Below are positions 36,531 through 45,971 of a stretch of DNA of 64,000 bases, one piece after another. The stretch's first letter is position 1, and each line of letters opens with the position of its first letter. This stretch comes from an uncultured Alphaproteobacteria bacterium (GTDB lineage Bacteria > Pseudomonadota > Alphaproteobacteria > RF32 > CAG-239): positions 1 to 64,000 of the forward strand of contig CALXWC010000001.1 in the NCBI GenBank assembly GCA_944392265.1, in the 5' to 3' direction. The translations under genes and the position numbers were made by a program. The notes under the pieces are model-generated. The model was given only the letters and a program-made list of their open reading frames with translations. It did no database searches and was not told the DNA's origin.

Positions 36531-38252
36531 TTAACGGCCTTGATTTTGCATCTGTAATTGCGCTTGCATTATTGCATTTTTTTCTGCCAGATGCAAATCT
36601 CTTCCTTTGCGTAAACGATTTATCATATAGGCTTCTTGACGAGCCACATCATAATATGGGAATTTACGCAATCTCGGAACATTAAGCTTATCAAAACCTT
36701 CATTCGATACCAAGGCTTGAATAGACTGAATACTACTTTGTACTTCTTCATACTTGCTGGCAATAATTTCTTTTTTCTCTTTTTCTGAGCCGTTTGGTCC
36801 GAGTTTTTTGAAGTCTGAACGCAACTCTGTATGAATTTCATACAAATTCTTATTGTATAATTTCATATATTCTTGATGCAATTCTTCTTTTGACATTTTT
36901 GCATATCGCGGATCTTCCGTATATAAAGACAACAAATCAACATAAGCCATTCCGGTTGCGAGCTCTTTGGCAACATTGGTTTTGTCTTCTTTTTTCTGAA
37001 CTTGGAACGTATTAAGCGGCACATCGCTTGTATCTGTGTATACTTTGGCCATAATACTGCTCTCATAAAACTTATTAAAGTTTTTATACTTACTGTCAGC
37101 TTGTTCCAAAGCAATTTGAGTATCTAAATCTTTTATCATATTAAAATATGGATGTGTTATTTCTTTAATGCCTTTTGCAATAAGTTCGTCTCTTAAATGA
37201 GCTCTTAATCTTTTATAATAAGCTACCCTTTTATCCAAATCGAAAACATTTTCTTTGGTAACCTTCATCATATTGGCAAAATCTTTGGGACCTAATGAAA
37301 CACCGGTCGGAACAATCATTTTTTTAGCACAAGAAACAAGGAACTTTCCTTTCATTCCTACGGGGCCGTTATAACACATGTGTGTTACTTTACATGTGGC
37401 GGCAAGAGTTAACGCCTCATCCATCATTCCATCCGTAGCATCAGCATACTTTGGTGTTAATAAGGTGACATTTAATGTAGGCTTATCATTTTTATATTCA
37501 ATCTCGCCTCTTAAGCCATATTCAAAATTAGGGTTAACTTTACCATTTTTATCTGCTTTTGGACCTTCTTTCTTTTGATCCTCATCCTTATACCACATCA
37601 TTTTATAACCGTTGAAACACGGTGTTTTCTTGTAATTTCTTGTTTTATATTTTTGGTTTAAGGAAACATGGTCATCCATATATTTAGAAATATCTTCTAC
37701 ACTTGGATGAACTTCTTTTGGAGATGATTTTTCTGCCTTTTCGGCTCTTTCTGCTTTAACCTTTTTTATAGAGGCAATCTTGCTTTTTAGGCTTGAATCC
37801 GAAGGTGTATGTGCATTAGACAGGTCTAAAGATATTTGCTGAGAATCTTCATTCGTACCACGACCGATAGAAACTTCATCATAATCATTTTCAGCAACAT
37901 ATTCTCTATGTGCTTCAATGACATTTCTTTTAAAGTCGTTGTCTTTTTCATCTTCTGGAAAGCTAAAATTGCTTAACCCTAATTGATTTAAGGTCATATA
38001 AACTTGTTTGATTTCGTCTTTTGTCATGCCAAAATGGCTAAAACGAACAACTCCGTTTTCCAATCTAAAATCTACGCCGCTCGGCAAATGAATATTATAG
38101 CCGAGTTTTCCGTCAATAGTTTGTTCTTGAGATGTAACATTTTCTCCGGATAAACGATTTATACGGTTAGCAATCTCATCCATATTGATTTCTTGTTCTT
38201 GTCCATTTTCTGAAATTGATGAAAACAAAAGTTTATTAGCGTTATATTCCAT
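36531..38252 (-). CDS. large cytosolic protein of unknown function
   Basis: 573 residues, no signal peptide or membrane segment. An N-terminal part (1-130) of mixed alpha/beta character is followed by a Ser/Lys-rich linker. A central domain (about 185-345) contains MMDEALTLAATCKVTHMCYNGP and ANMMKVTKENVF; its CKVTHMCYNGPVG...GVSLGP stretch faintly recalls LPD7-type domains of mobile-element proteins (weak). A long helical C-terminal region ends in NAIMQAQLQMQNQGR. AAGGACAAAG precedes the ATG, and its own promoter is at 38282-38310. It is next to a tandem-repeat protein. I do not recognise the gene. Confidence 0.65.
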   Translation of the reverse strand: MEYNANKLLFSSISENGQEQEINMDEIANRINRLSGENVTSQEQTIDGKLGYNIHLPSGVDFRLENGVVRFSHFGMTKDEIKQVYMTLNQLGLSNFSFPEDEKDNDFKRNVIEAHREYVAENDYDEVSIGRGTNEDSQQISLDLSNAHTPSDSSLKSKIASIKKVKAERAEKAEKSSPKEVHPSVEDISKYMDDHVSLNQKYKTRNYKKTPCFNGYKMMWYKDEDQKKEGPKADKNGKVNPNFEYGLRGEIEYKNDKPTLNVTLLTPKYADATDGMMDEALTLAATCKVTHMCYNGPVGMKGKFLVSCAKKMIVPTGVSLGPKDFANMMKVTKENVFDLDKRVAYYKRLRAHLRDELIAKGIKEITHPYFNMIKDLDTQIALEQADSKYKNFNKFYESSIMAKVYTDTSDVPLNTFQVQKKEDKTNVAKELATGMAYVDLLSLYTEDPRYAKMSKEELHQEYMKLYNKNLYEIHTELRSDFKKLGPNGSEKEKKEIIASKYEEVQSSIQSIQALVSNEGFDKLNVPRLRKFPYYDVARQEAYMINRLRKGRDLHLAEKNAIMQAQLQMQNQGR

Positions 38253-38281
38253 GACTTTGTCCTTATTATTCTATTGTTTAC

Positions 38282-38310
38282 ATCCTAGCACAAAACAAAT
38301 TTGAAATCAA
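38282..38310 (-). promoter_or_regulatory. promoter with extended -10
   Basis: Minus strand: TTGATT at 38310-38305, 17-bp spacer ending TGC, TAGGAT at 38287-38282. The TTTTGTGCTA core is shared with the region upstream of the gene at 27812-28453. Confidence 0.55.
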
Positions 38311-38325
38311 TAACATTTGACAAAA

Positions 38326-38907
38326 TTATTTCACATATCCTTTTGCCAGAAATGCCTTTGTAATATTAGTGTCTATTGGCTTAAAAGTACCATATTTATT
38401 TGCTTTATAGTTCACATTTTGTCTATTTTTTGTTTGCAAACTTAAGATATCATTACGGAAAGATACTTTTTCTATCACATCATCTTCCGCCATTCTATCA
38501 ATAATTTTTGTGGCTTCTCCGTTATTAATTTCTTGAAGAAGCACATTATCACCGCCAACTTCTTTATGCCAGATAATTTCATTATCAAGAATATTTTCTT
38601 CAATACAATTATCTTTATCGTACTCATGATTAATATCTCTTAAAACTCTATAATTGCCTTTTTCATCTTGATGATATGCCGTTTTGCTTCCATCATTAAA
38701 TTTTACAAACAAGCTCTTGCCATTTTGGTGTGCTTCAACAATATCTGTATCATTGTCATATTTATCTATCAGACGGATAGCTTCTCCACCGTTAATATAT
38801 TGGACAAGCCAATTATCCCCGTCTTTTTCTTTTTGCCAAGCGACCTTATTTTCAATGATTTCAATGTCTAAGCAACCATCTTCATCTAATCTTGGATCTA
38901 CCTTCAT
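38326..38907 (-). CDS. unknown protein made of two tandem copies of an ~80-residue domain
   Basis: 193 residues from the ATG at 38907 (AAAGGAAAG upstream); a TTG at 38925 would lie in the pgk terminator. Copy 1 runs about residues 8-90 and copy 2 about 98-180. Matching pieces are DGDNWLVQYINGGEAIRLID / GGDNVLLQEINNGEATKIID, NKVAWQKE / NEIIWHKE, and EKGNYRVL / KYGTFKPI. The repeat looks like short beta strands. No signal peptide. No family was recognised. It is upstream of the 573-residue unknown gene on the same strand but with a separate promoter between. Confidence 0.65.
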   Translation of the reverse strand: MKVDPRLDEDGCLDIEIIENKVAWQKEKDGDNWLVQYINGGEAIRLIDKYDNDTDIVEAHQNGKSLFVKFNDGSKTAYHQDEKGNYRVLRDINHEYDKDNCIEENILDNEIIWHKEVGGDNVLLQEINNGEATKIIDRMAEDDVIEKVSFRNDILSLQTKNRQNVNYKANKYGTFKPIDTNITKAFLAKGYVK

Positions 38908-38929
38908 TATTCTTTCCTTTCGCAAAAAA

Positions 38930-38951
38930 AAGCCCGCAACAAAGCGGGCTT
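38930..38951 (-). terminator. pgk terminator
   Basis: AAGCCCGC (38930-38937) pairs with GCGGGCTT (38944-38951), followed by eight T on the minus strand. Confidence 0.88.
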
Positions 38952-38959
38952 CATTTTAA

Positions 38960-40171
38960 CTATTTTTTCAAAACAACAACTCCGGGAAGTTCTTTTCCTT
39001 CCATCCATTCGAGGAAAGCTCCTCCTGCTGTTGAAATGTAGCTGAACTTTTTCTCAACTCCGGCATTAGCCAAAGCAGAAACAGTATCGCCACCTCCGGC
39101 AACGGTTAACAACTTACCGGCTTGAGTTAATTCTGCAGCATGAGCAGCAACTTCATTGGTTGCTTTGTCAAACGGTTTTAACTCAAACACACCCAAAGGT
39201 CCGTTCCAAACTAAAGTTTTGCATTCATCTAATTTGGCATTGATAGCTGCAATGGTTTTTGCTCCAACATCCATCAAGATCCAACCTTCAGCAGGAATGT
39301 GTTCCAAATCAACGGTTTTGTGTTCAGCTTCAGCTTTGAACTCTTTTGAAACAACAACATCTTGAGGCAAAATGATTTCGCAACCATTGGCTTTTGCTGT
39401 TGCCATAATTTCTTTTGCGGTTTCAATCATGTCCATTTGAACAAGAGAGTTAGCTTCATTAACTGTGTCTACGCCGCTGGCTTTCATAAATGTATGAGCC
39501 ATACCGCCTGAGATAACCAATTTATCTACTTTTTTAACCAAGTTGTTCAATAAATCTAACTTTGTAGAAACTTTTGAACCACCAACAACAGCCATCAACG
39601 GACGTTCAGGATTGTTCAAACCTTTAGACAAAGCGTTAACTTCTTCTTCCATCAACAAGCCCATAGCAGCTGGCAAATCTTTAGCTGCTGCAACCATGGA
39701 AGCGTGAGCGCGGTGAGCGGTTGAAAAAGCATCTGATACATAAACATCGGCAACTTTAACCAACTCTTTAGCAAAAGCTTCGTCACCTTTTTTCTCTTCA
39801 TTGTAGAAACGAAGATTTTCAAGCAACAAAACTTCATCTGCTTTCATATTTTTAACGGCTTGCTCAACTTTTTCACCGATGCAGTCATCGACAAAAACAA
39901 CATGTTTGCCCAAAGATTTTTCCAAATCAGCAACGATATGGCACAAAGAGTTGCGCATATCACCTTTGCCTTCAGGACGACCAAAGTGAGAAATTACAAC
40001 AACTTTAGCGCCTTTTTCCATCAACAATTTGATGGTCGGAACCGTACGGTCAATACGTGCGGTGTTGGTTACTTTCAAGTTTTCATCAACAGGAACGTTC
40101 AAGTCTGCACGGAGCATAACAACTTTACCGTTCAAATCACCTAAATCTTTAATTGTTTTATATTCGGTCAT
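38960..40171 (-). CDS. pgk: phosphoglycerate kinase
   Basis: 403 residues. It transfers phosphate from 1,3-bisphosphoglycerate to ADP. Seen: N-terminal VVMLRADLNVPVDENLK, substrate loop ISHFGRPEG, AFSTAHRAHAS, hinge AVVGGSKVSTKL, and the nucleotide loop GGGDTVSALAN near the C-terminus. It follows gap on the same strand across a 97-base structured intergenic region, as expected for a glycolytic pair. Confidence 0.98.
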   Translation of the reverse strand: MTEYKTIKDLGDLNGKVVMLRADLNVPVDENLKVTNTARIDRTVPTIKLLMEKGAKVVVISHFGRPEGKGDMRNSLCHIVADLEKSLGKHVVFVDDCIGEKVEQAVKNMKADEVLLLENLRFYNEEKKGDEAFAKELVKVADVYVSDAFSTAHRAHASMVAAAKDLPAAMGLLMEEEVNALSKGLNNPERPLMAVVGGSKVSTKLDLLNNLVKKVDKLVISGGMAHTFMKASGVDTVNEANSLVQMDMIETAKEIMATAKANGCEIILPQDVVVSKEFKAEAEHKTVDLEHIPAEGWILMDVGAKTIAAINAKLDECKTLVWNGPLGVFELKPFDKATNEVAAHAAELTQAGKLLTVAGGGDTVSALANAGVEKKFSYISTAGGAFLEWMEGKELPGVVVLKK

Positions 40172-40189
40172 TTTTTTATCCTTAATAAA

Positions 40190-40262
40190 AAAAATCCCCG
40201 CCGTGCAACACCAACCCAGTATTGTTCAATAACTGATTGTGACATCGCACCAACGGGGATAT
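40190..40262 (-). ncRNA. structured RNA element between gap and pgk
   Basis: On the minus strand, ATCCCCG (40260-40254) pairs with CGGGGAT (40200-40194), then GTGC/GCAC (40250-40247 with 40206-40203). An inner stem pairs CAGT+ATTG (40235-40232, 40230-40227) with CAATACTG (40224-40217), one bulge. Eight T follow. It is more elaborate than any other terminator in the window, so it may be an independent small RNA or a processing/attenuation element controlling pgk after gap. Confidence 0.5.
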
Positions 40263-40268
40263 TTAATC

Positions 40269-41291
<1,023 letters not shown>

Positions 41292-41422
41292 TTATATATT
41301 ATGCGGACAGCCCCGCACTGGCTTTTATTAAAAATTATCGTCGTTAATGTAGCATTAATTCTTTTTTTTTCAAGACAAATATTATCTTCTATTTTTTTTC
41401 CTGCAAAACTGTGTATAAAAGT

Positions 41423-41450
41423 TTGACTTCAATATCCGAAGACTTATTAT
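41423..41450 (+). promoter_or_regulatory. promoter of the small secreted-protein gene
   Basis: TTGACT at 41423-41428, 16-bp spacer, TATTAT at 41445-41450, about 45 bases of AT-rich leader before ATG 41502. Confidence 0.45.
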
Positions 41451-41501
41451 TCTTTTTCTCTTTTTTATTATTTTTTTATTATTAACTAAAATTATCAAAT
41501 T

Positions 41502-41927
41502 ATGGAAAAGAATTTTTTAGTACTTGCATTTTTGTTGTGTTCTTCTTTTATGAGTGCACAGAACAATTATGAGATTAAAAAGAACTCTATTGTTTGGAAT
41601 GGCACAGAAATCCTTGTTAATTCAAAGGAAAGTGTGTTTCAAGTCAACCTTTCCGAGGCAAAAAAAGCTAAACTTTTTTGTGTCGGTAAAGTTCAAGGAG
41701 CCGGAGATTTTGCCGAAGTTTATACTGATGAAAAAAATAATATTTTCATCAGTTACGGAAAAAAATATGCTGTTTTGCCTTCCGGATTAAAGGAAATAGA
41801 GCATATTCCGGCAAATGCTTCTTATGATGAAACTTGTGCCGCTTATGATGAAAAAGCCACAAAAAACAAGTATATTTTTGGTTATGACAATGAAAGAAAT
41901 TTGTATCTGATTGTTTTTAGTGTATAA
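41502..41927 (+). CDS. small secreted protein, unknown
   Basis: 141 residues with a signal peptide (MEKNFLVLAFLLCSSFMSAQ). The mature part is beta-rich (NNYEIKKNSIVWNGTEILV... FISYGKKYAVLPSG). The start lacks a Shine-Dalgarno sequence (ATTATCAAATTATGG), and the FMSAQ end of the signal peptide looks like those common in Bacteroidota. Own promoter and own terminator. No family was recognised. Confidence 0.6.
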   Translation: MEKNFLVLAFLLCSSFMSAQNNYEIKKNSIVWNGTEILVNSKESVFQVNLSEAKKAKLFCVGKVQGAGDFAEVYTDEKNNIFISYGKKYAVLPSGLKEIEHIPANASYDETCAAYDEKATKNKYIFGYDNERNLYLIVFSV

Positions 41928-41948
41928 ATTTTCTTTCGACCAAACTTC

Positions 41949-41975
41949 AAAAAAGGCGATTTATCGCCTTTTTTT
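41949..41975 (+). terminator. terminator of the secreted-protein gene
   Basis: AAAAAAGGCGAT (41949-41960) pairs with ATCGCCTTTTTT (41963-41974), loop TT. Confidence 0.8.
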
Positions 41976-41998
41976 GTTTTTAAAGCAGAAAAAAACTC

Positions 41999-42037
41999 TT
42001 GCATTTTATCTGATTCAAGATTAGATACTAATCAGAT
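41999..42037 (+). promoter_or_regulatory. promoter overlapped by an inverted repeat
   Basis: TTGCAT at 41999-42004, 17-bp spacer, TAGATA at 42022-42027. The 8-bp arms ATCTGATT (42008-42015) and AATCAGAT (42030-42037) flank the -10 box, so this could be an operator or a leader hairpin. Confidence 0.4.
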
Positions 42038-42083
42038 TTTGTATTATGAGTTTTTATATTATTTAACTTAAAAATTATTTATT

Positions 42084-42461
42084 ATGAAAAATTTTGCTTT
42101 ATTAAACAAAAATTGTGAAGGTTTTTCTCCTGCGGCTGTGATTTCTTACATACAAAAATGTAACCATCCGCAGCACACTGAAAAAATGTTTGCCGGCATG
42201 CTCAAGTACGCAATTGCAAAGGTTGCCGAAACAGCTCATTCAGGAAGCCGTGTTTATCTGTATCATCAAGAAAAAAAGAACTGGCCTCAAGAGATGCTTG
42301 ATGCCTTTGATTTTGCTGAGCAACTTTACAAAGATGACTTAGGTCGCGAAGCCAAAATCAAGCTACATCAATTCAGAGCCGATGATAGAATTTATTATTT
42401 CATCAAGGCAGAGCAACTCGGTGAGAAATTTGAACTTTTGTTTATTGAAGAGAAAAAGTAA
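42084..42461 (+). CDS. small cytosolic protein, unknown
   Basis: 125 residues, alpha/beta mix, no signal peptide. Starts MKNFALLNKNCEGFSPAAV and ends in a beta-strand-like RIYYFIKAEQLGEKFELLF. No family was recognised. The start has no Shine-Dalgarno (TTATTTATTATG). It is monocistronic: its own promoter lies at 41999-42027 and a terminator at 42478-42519. Confidence 0.55.
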   Translation: MKNFALLNKNCEGFSPAAVISYIQKCNHPQHTEKMFAGMLKYAIAKVAETAHSGSRVYLYHQEKKNWPQEMLDAFDFAEQLYKDDLGREAKIKLHQFRADDRIYYFIKAEQLGEKFELLFIEEKK

Positions 42462-42477
42462 TGGAACAAATCTTTAG

Positions 42478-42519
42478 AAAAAGGCGAGACATCTTATATA
42501 TTTAGTGTCTCGCCTTTTT
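42478..42519. terminator. bidirectional terminator with 14-bp stem
   Basis: AAAAAGGCGAGACA (42478-42491) pairs with TGTCTCGCCTTTTT (42506-42519). It lies between the small gene and the convergent nitroreductase. Confidence 0.82.
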
Positions 42520-42522
42520 CGT

Positions 42523-43053
42523 TTACCATTTTTCCCAGTGGATTTTGCTTTCTTGATATCTGCCTTCAGGCTGTTTTGGGGTTTCTTGCGGGTAACCCAA
42601 AACAACTATTGAAAAAGGTTTGATATTTTCAGGAAGATTAAAATATTCTTTTACACTTGCCATCGGTCCTGTCATCGGAGATGCTCCGCACCAACAAGCG
42701 CCCAACCCTAAAGCATGTGCAGCCAAAATCAAATTTTGAGTTGCGGCCGAACAGTCTATATCAACATAGCTCCAACCTTCTTTTTCTCTACTGAAAGCTT
42801 TGTCTGTGTTTCCGCAAACCAAAACAACGGCTGTGGCATTTTCTGCAAACAAAGCCGAACGTTGCATATGGCGAAATTGTTTTAAGACTTCGGGATTTTC
42901 AATAACCAAAAATTCCCAAGGTTGGGTATTGTGTGCTGAAGGTGCGTATTGCGCAGCCTTAATTAATTGTTCCATAGTTTCTTTGGAAATTTTTTTCGAT
43001 GTATCAAATTTTCTAACCGAACGTCTGGTCAATAGACCTTCCATCAATTCCAT
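42523..43053 (-). CDS. nitroreductase-family flavoprotein
   Basis: 176 residues. The N-terminal RRSVRKFD and the AAQYAPSAHNTQPWEFLVI motif contact FMN; ALGLGACWCGASPMTG and PFSIVVLGYPQETP complete the fold. Enzymes of this family reduce nitro compounds, quinones or flavins with NAD(P)H, and the physiological substrate cannot be read from sequence. It begins 26 bases after the stop of the gene at 43080-43682, so the two are likely co-transcribed. Confidence 0.93.
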   Translation of the reverse strand: MELMEGLLTRRSVRKFDTSKKISKETMEQLIKAAQYAPSAHNTQPWEFLVIENPEVLKQFRHMQRSALFAENATAVVLVCGNTDKAFSREKEGWSYVDIDCSAATQNLILAAHALGLGACWCGASPMTGPMASVKEYFNLPENIKPFSIVVLGYPQETPKQPEGRYQESKIHWEKW

Positions 43054-43079
43054 CGTTTTCTCCTTTTGTTTTAATCTGA

Positions 43080-43682
43080 TTAATTTACAACACGATGTAT
43101 ATTTTCTATTCTTGGTAAAACAGAATTTTCAATAATAAAAGATATTGATTTTTCTACCATTTTATCGGTATGTTCTAAAGTTTTTATTAATTCTGCGCTA
43201 TTAAAGTTTTTATCTACCTGATTTTGCAGTGTATTATACACGCCTGCCAAGTCTGATAAAGAATCGATAACCTCTGCCAAATAGTTTGCAAGTTTTAAGT
43301 CTTGTTTTCCACCCCAGAAACCTTCAACAAAGCCCCACTCTACTTCATTATATCTGCAGATGCAAAAGTCTTTTAAATTTGCTTCATCTCTTTTGACAAA
43401 CGGAAGCTTGACTTTGTTTTCTCTTACTTGTTCAAACAATTCATCCCACAAGCCCATAAAAAATTTGAAAAACAAATCTGCCTCATCTTTGGTTTGTAAA
43501 CGAGGTTCTTGTCCTTGCGGCCAAAAAGAAGATATAACGTCCGTTGGTCTTAACTCCATATTCGGAGAGCAAATTGCGCCTAAAAAGCGCATTTTAACAA
43601 CATCTAACGGCGTCACACATTTATAGTGTGCTAACATTTTTTCAAAGGCTTCATCACCAATATATTTATTTTCGCTTTTCAT
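43080..43682 (-). CDS. cytosolic protein of unknown function
   Basis: 200 residues, mostly helical, with VKMRFLGAICSPNMELRPTD and ISSFWPQGQEP early, and RYNEVEWGFVEGFWGG in the middle. No signal peptide or membrane segment. The aromatic-rich conserved-looking motifs suggest a real family, but I do not recognise it. Lies just upstream of the nitroreductase on the same strand. Confidence 0.65.
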   Translation of the reverse strand: MKSENKYIGDEAFEKMLAHYKCVTPLDVVKMRFLGAICSPNMELRPTDVISSFWPQGQEPRLQTKDEADLFFKFFMGLWDELFEQVRENKVKLPFVKRDEANLKDFCICRYNEVEWGFVEGFWGGKQDLKLANYLAEVIDSLSDLAGVYNTLQNQVDKNFNSAELIKTLEHTDKMVEKSISFIIENSVLPRIENIHRVVN

Positions 43683-43741
43683 TTTATTCTTCTTCGTTTA
43701 TATATTAAGAAATTATATGTAATTTAGTGGAGTTTTGAGAA

Positions 43742-44101
43742 TTGTCCAGTAGAAAAATTTGTTTAATTTTATTCTTTTGTCTTTTTTTTGCTTCTTGTTC
43801 CATTACTAAGCCGTTTGTTGACCGCAGACGTGAAGCCGGCGCTCAAACGGAAGCAAGTTTATATGTCGGCGCATCTAAGCCAAAAGAGCCAGCCATCTGC
43901 TATAATGCTTTAACCACACCATATAAAGATGTGTTGGCCTTGGCTACGCAAGAATGTATCAAACAAAAAACCGGCGCTTATGCCGTTCCGGTTAAGCAAA
44001 CCTCATTTACTTGCCGTTTGCTTATTCCAAACCATTTTTATTTTAGATGCGAAGGCACCCCGCCTACACAAAATGAACAAACTCAATCTAAAGCACAATA
44101 A
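43742..44101 (+). CDS. small lipoprotein
   Basis: 119 residues with a TTG start and GGAG nine bases upstream. Lipobox FASC puts the lipidated cysteine at residue 19. The mature part has three more cysteines (ICYNAL, QECIKQ, FTCRLL and RCEG), probably disulphide-linked in the periplasm, and a Gln/Thr-rich tail. The pattern PYKDVLALATQECIKQKTG suggests one conserved helix. Function unknown. Confidence 0.65.
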   Translation: MSSRKICLILFFCLFFASCSITKPFVDRRREAGAQTEASLYVGASKPKEPAICYNALTTPYKDVLALATQECIKQKTGAYAVPVKQTSFTCRLLIPNHFYFRCEGTPPTQNEQTQSKAQ

Positions 44102-44103
44102 TT

Positions 44104-44131
44104 TTGTTGTGTTTATAAATGTTATTATATA
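44104..44131 (+). promoter_or_regulatory. probable argS promoter
   Basis: TTGTTG at 44104-44109, 16-bp spacer, TATATA at 44126-44131, giving a leader of about 30 bases before the ATG at 44169. Confidence 0.45.
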
Positions 44132-44168
44132 AATTAGCCTTAATTTGAACACTTATAGGAATTTTATA

Positions 44169-45914
44169 ATGAATTTATCTCTTGAACATTTAATTAATCA
44201 AAAATTGATTGCTATATTTTCTTTGCTTAATTTAGACACCAAATTTGCCGCTGTTAAAGTTTCTGACCGTCCGGATTTGAGCGATTTTCAATGCAACGGT
44301 GCTTTGGCTTTGGCTAAAATTGAGCGTAAAAATCCTCGTGAAATTGCAAACCTTATTGCACAAGAATTGCAAAAAGATGAAGATTTTGCCAAAATCTCAA
44401 TTGATGGTCCGGGCTTTATCAATATTTCATTATCTGATAAATTTTTGGCTCATAATATTGATAAAATGGCCGAAGATAAAAACTTTGGCTGCGCAAAAGT
44501 TGAAAATCCAAGTCGCGTGGTGATGGATTTTGGAGGCCCGAACGTAGCAAAAGCTTTGCATGTTGGTCACTTGCGTTCTGCCGTTGTTGGCGAATCTATC
44601 AGACGTATTGAAACATTTGTCGGTAATACGGTTATTTCTGATGTTCACTTTGGCGATTGGGGAACCCCGATGGGTATGATTTTATCTGAAATCATTCGTC
44701 AAGACGGAGACCTTTCTAAAGTTGATACTTATGACATCAAACAAATTTCTGCTTTCTACAAACAAGCCAACATCCGTTGCAAAGAAGATGAAAGCGCTAA
44801 AGAACAAGCTCGATTAATTACAACTAAAATTCAAGACAAAGAACCCGAATTTTATAAAGCTTGGGAACATTTGCGTAAAGTTTCAGTAGATGACGTTAAG
44901 AAAAATTATAATGAATTGGATGCTCACTTTGATCTCTGGCTCGGTGAAAGCGATGCTCATGAATCTTGCAAAGAAATTGTGATGATTGCTCAAGAAAAAG
45001 GCATCTCTGAAGTTGATGACGGTGCAACAATCATTCGTTTGGATGAAACAAAGAGCCAACGTCCGCCCGTTATTTTGGTTAAAAGCGACGGTGGTTTTGG
45101 ATATCAGCTCACCGACATTGCCACAATCAAAATGCGCTATGATGACTTAAAAGCAGATGAAATTATCTATGTCGTGGACAAGCGCCAATCTTTGCACTTT
45201 GAACAAGTTTTTGAAGTGGCAGAAAAGCTCAACATAGCACCTAACGTTAAATTCTTGCACATTGGTTTTGGTACGGTAAACGGTGCTGACGGCAAGCCTT
45301 TCAAAACCAGAGACGGCGGTGTGATGAACTTGGAAGACCTTATCAAACTTTCTAAAGATAAAGTTCGTGAATCTTTGCCTTTGCCAAATGAAGTTGAAGG
45401 ATATGGCGAAAAAGAAATTGAAAAAATGGTTACTCAAATTGCCATGGCTGCCATTAAATTCCAAGACTTAAAAAATAATATTGCTTCAGGCTATATTTTT
45501 GAATTGGATGATTTTGCTAAATTTGAAGGCAAAACCGGCCCATATATTCAATATGCCATTGCCAGAATAAACTCTATCATCCGTAAAGCTCAGGCAAATA
45601 ACATTAAAGAAGGTAATGTTATTATCTCTAACCAAGAAGAGAAAGATTTGGCTCTTAAGATTTCTCAAATCAGCAATGTGATTATGCGTGCGCATACAGA
45701 GCATGAACCTAGCATTATTTCTGATTATGCTTATTCTTTGGCTCAAGCATTCAGTACGTTTTATAATGTTTCTTCCATTATGAATGCCGAATCTGAAGAG
45801 TTAGCATCTTCTCGATTGAAAATCTCTCGTTTGGTCAGAGATATTTTGGTTCAGCTTCTCTACCTTTTGGGAATTGAATCTCCTGAAGTTATGCTCAAAA
45901 AACAAAACGCATAA
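44169..45914 (+). CDS. argS: arginyl-tRNA synthetase
   Basis: 581 residues from the ATG at 44169 (AGGA nine bases upstream); the TTG at 44145 has no ribosome site. Seen: the N-terminal tRNA-contacting domain, the HIGH region GPNVAKALHVGHLRSAVVG, DVHFGDWGTPMG, and the KMSKS-equivalent GKPFKTRDGGVMNLEDL. The C-terminal DALR anticodon domain ends near VMLKKQNA. It charges tRNA-Arg and, unlike most synthetases, needs tRNA for activation. Monocistronic, with a strong terminator after it. Confidence 0.97.
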   Translation: MNLSLEHLINQKLIAIFSLLNLDTKFAAVKVSDRPDLSDFQCNGALALAKIERKNPREIANLIAQELQKDEDFAKISIDGPGFINISLSDKFLAHNIDKMAEDKNFGCAKVENPSRVVMDFGGPNVAKALHVGHLRSAVVGESIRRIETFVGNTVISDVHFGDWGTPMGMILSEIIRQDGDLSKVDTYDIKQISAFYKQANIRCKEDESAKEQARLITTKIQDKEPEFYKAWEHLRKVSVDDVKKNYNELDAHFDLWLGESDAHESCKEIVMIAQEKGISEVDDGATIIRLDETKSQRPPVILVKSDGGFGYQLTDIATIKMRYDDLKADEIIYVVDKRQSLHFEQVFEVAEKLNIAPNVKFLHIGFGTVNGADGKPFKTRDGGVMNLEDLIKLSKDKVRESLPLPNEVEGYGEKEIEKMVTQIAMAAIKFQDLKNNIASGYIFELDDFAKFEGKTGPYIQYAIARINSIIRKAQANNIKEGNVIISNQEEKDLALKISQISNVIMRAHTEHEPSIISDYAYSLAQAFSTFYNVSSIMNAESEELASSRLKISRLVRDILVQLLYLLGIESPEVMLKKQNA

Positions 45915-45924
45915 AATATGGCAC

Positions 45925-45958
45925 AAAAAAACTCTCCTGAATTCAGGAGAGTTTTTTT
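45925..45958. terminator. bidirectional terminator, perfect palindrome
   Basis: A 24-base palindrome (45930-45953) reading AACTCTCCTGAA and its complement, flanked by A and T runs. It serves both argS and the fabZ end of the envelope operon. Confidence 0.88.
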
Positions 45959-45971
45959 AATTTAGCTTAAA

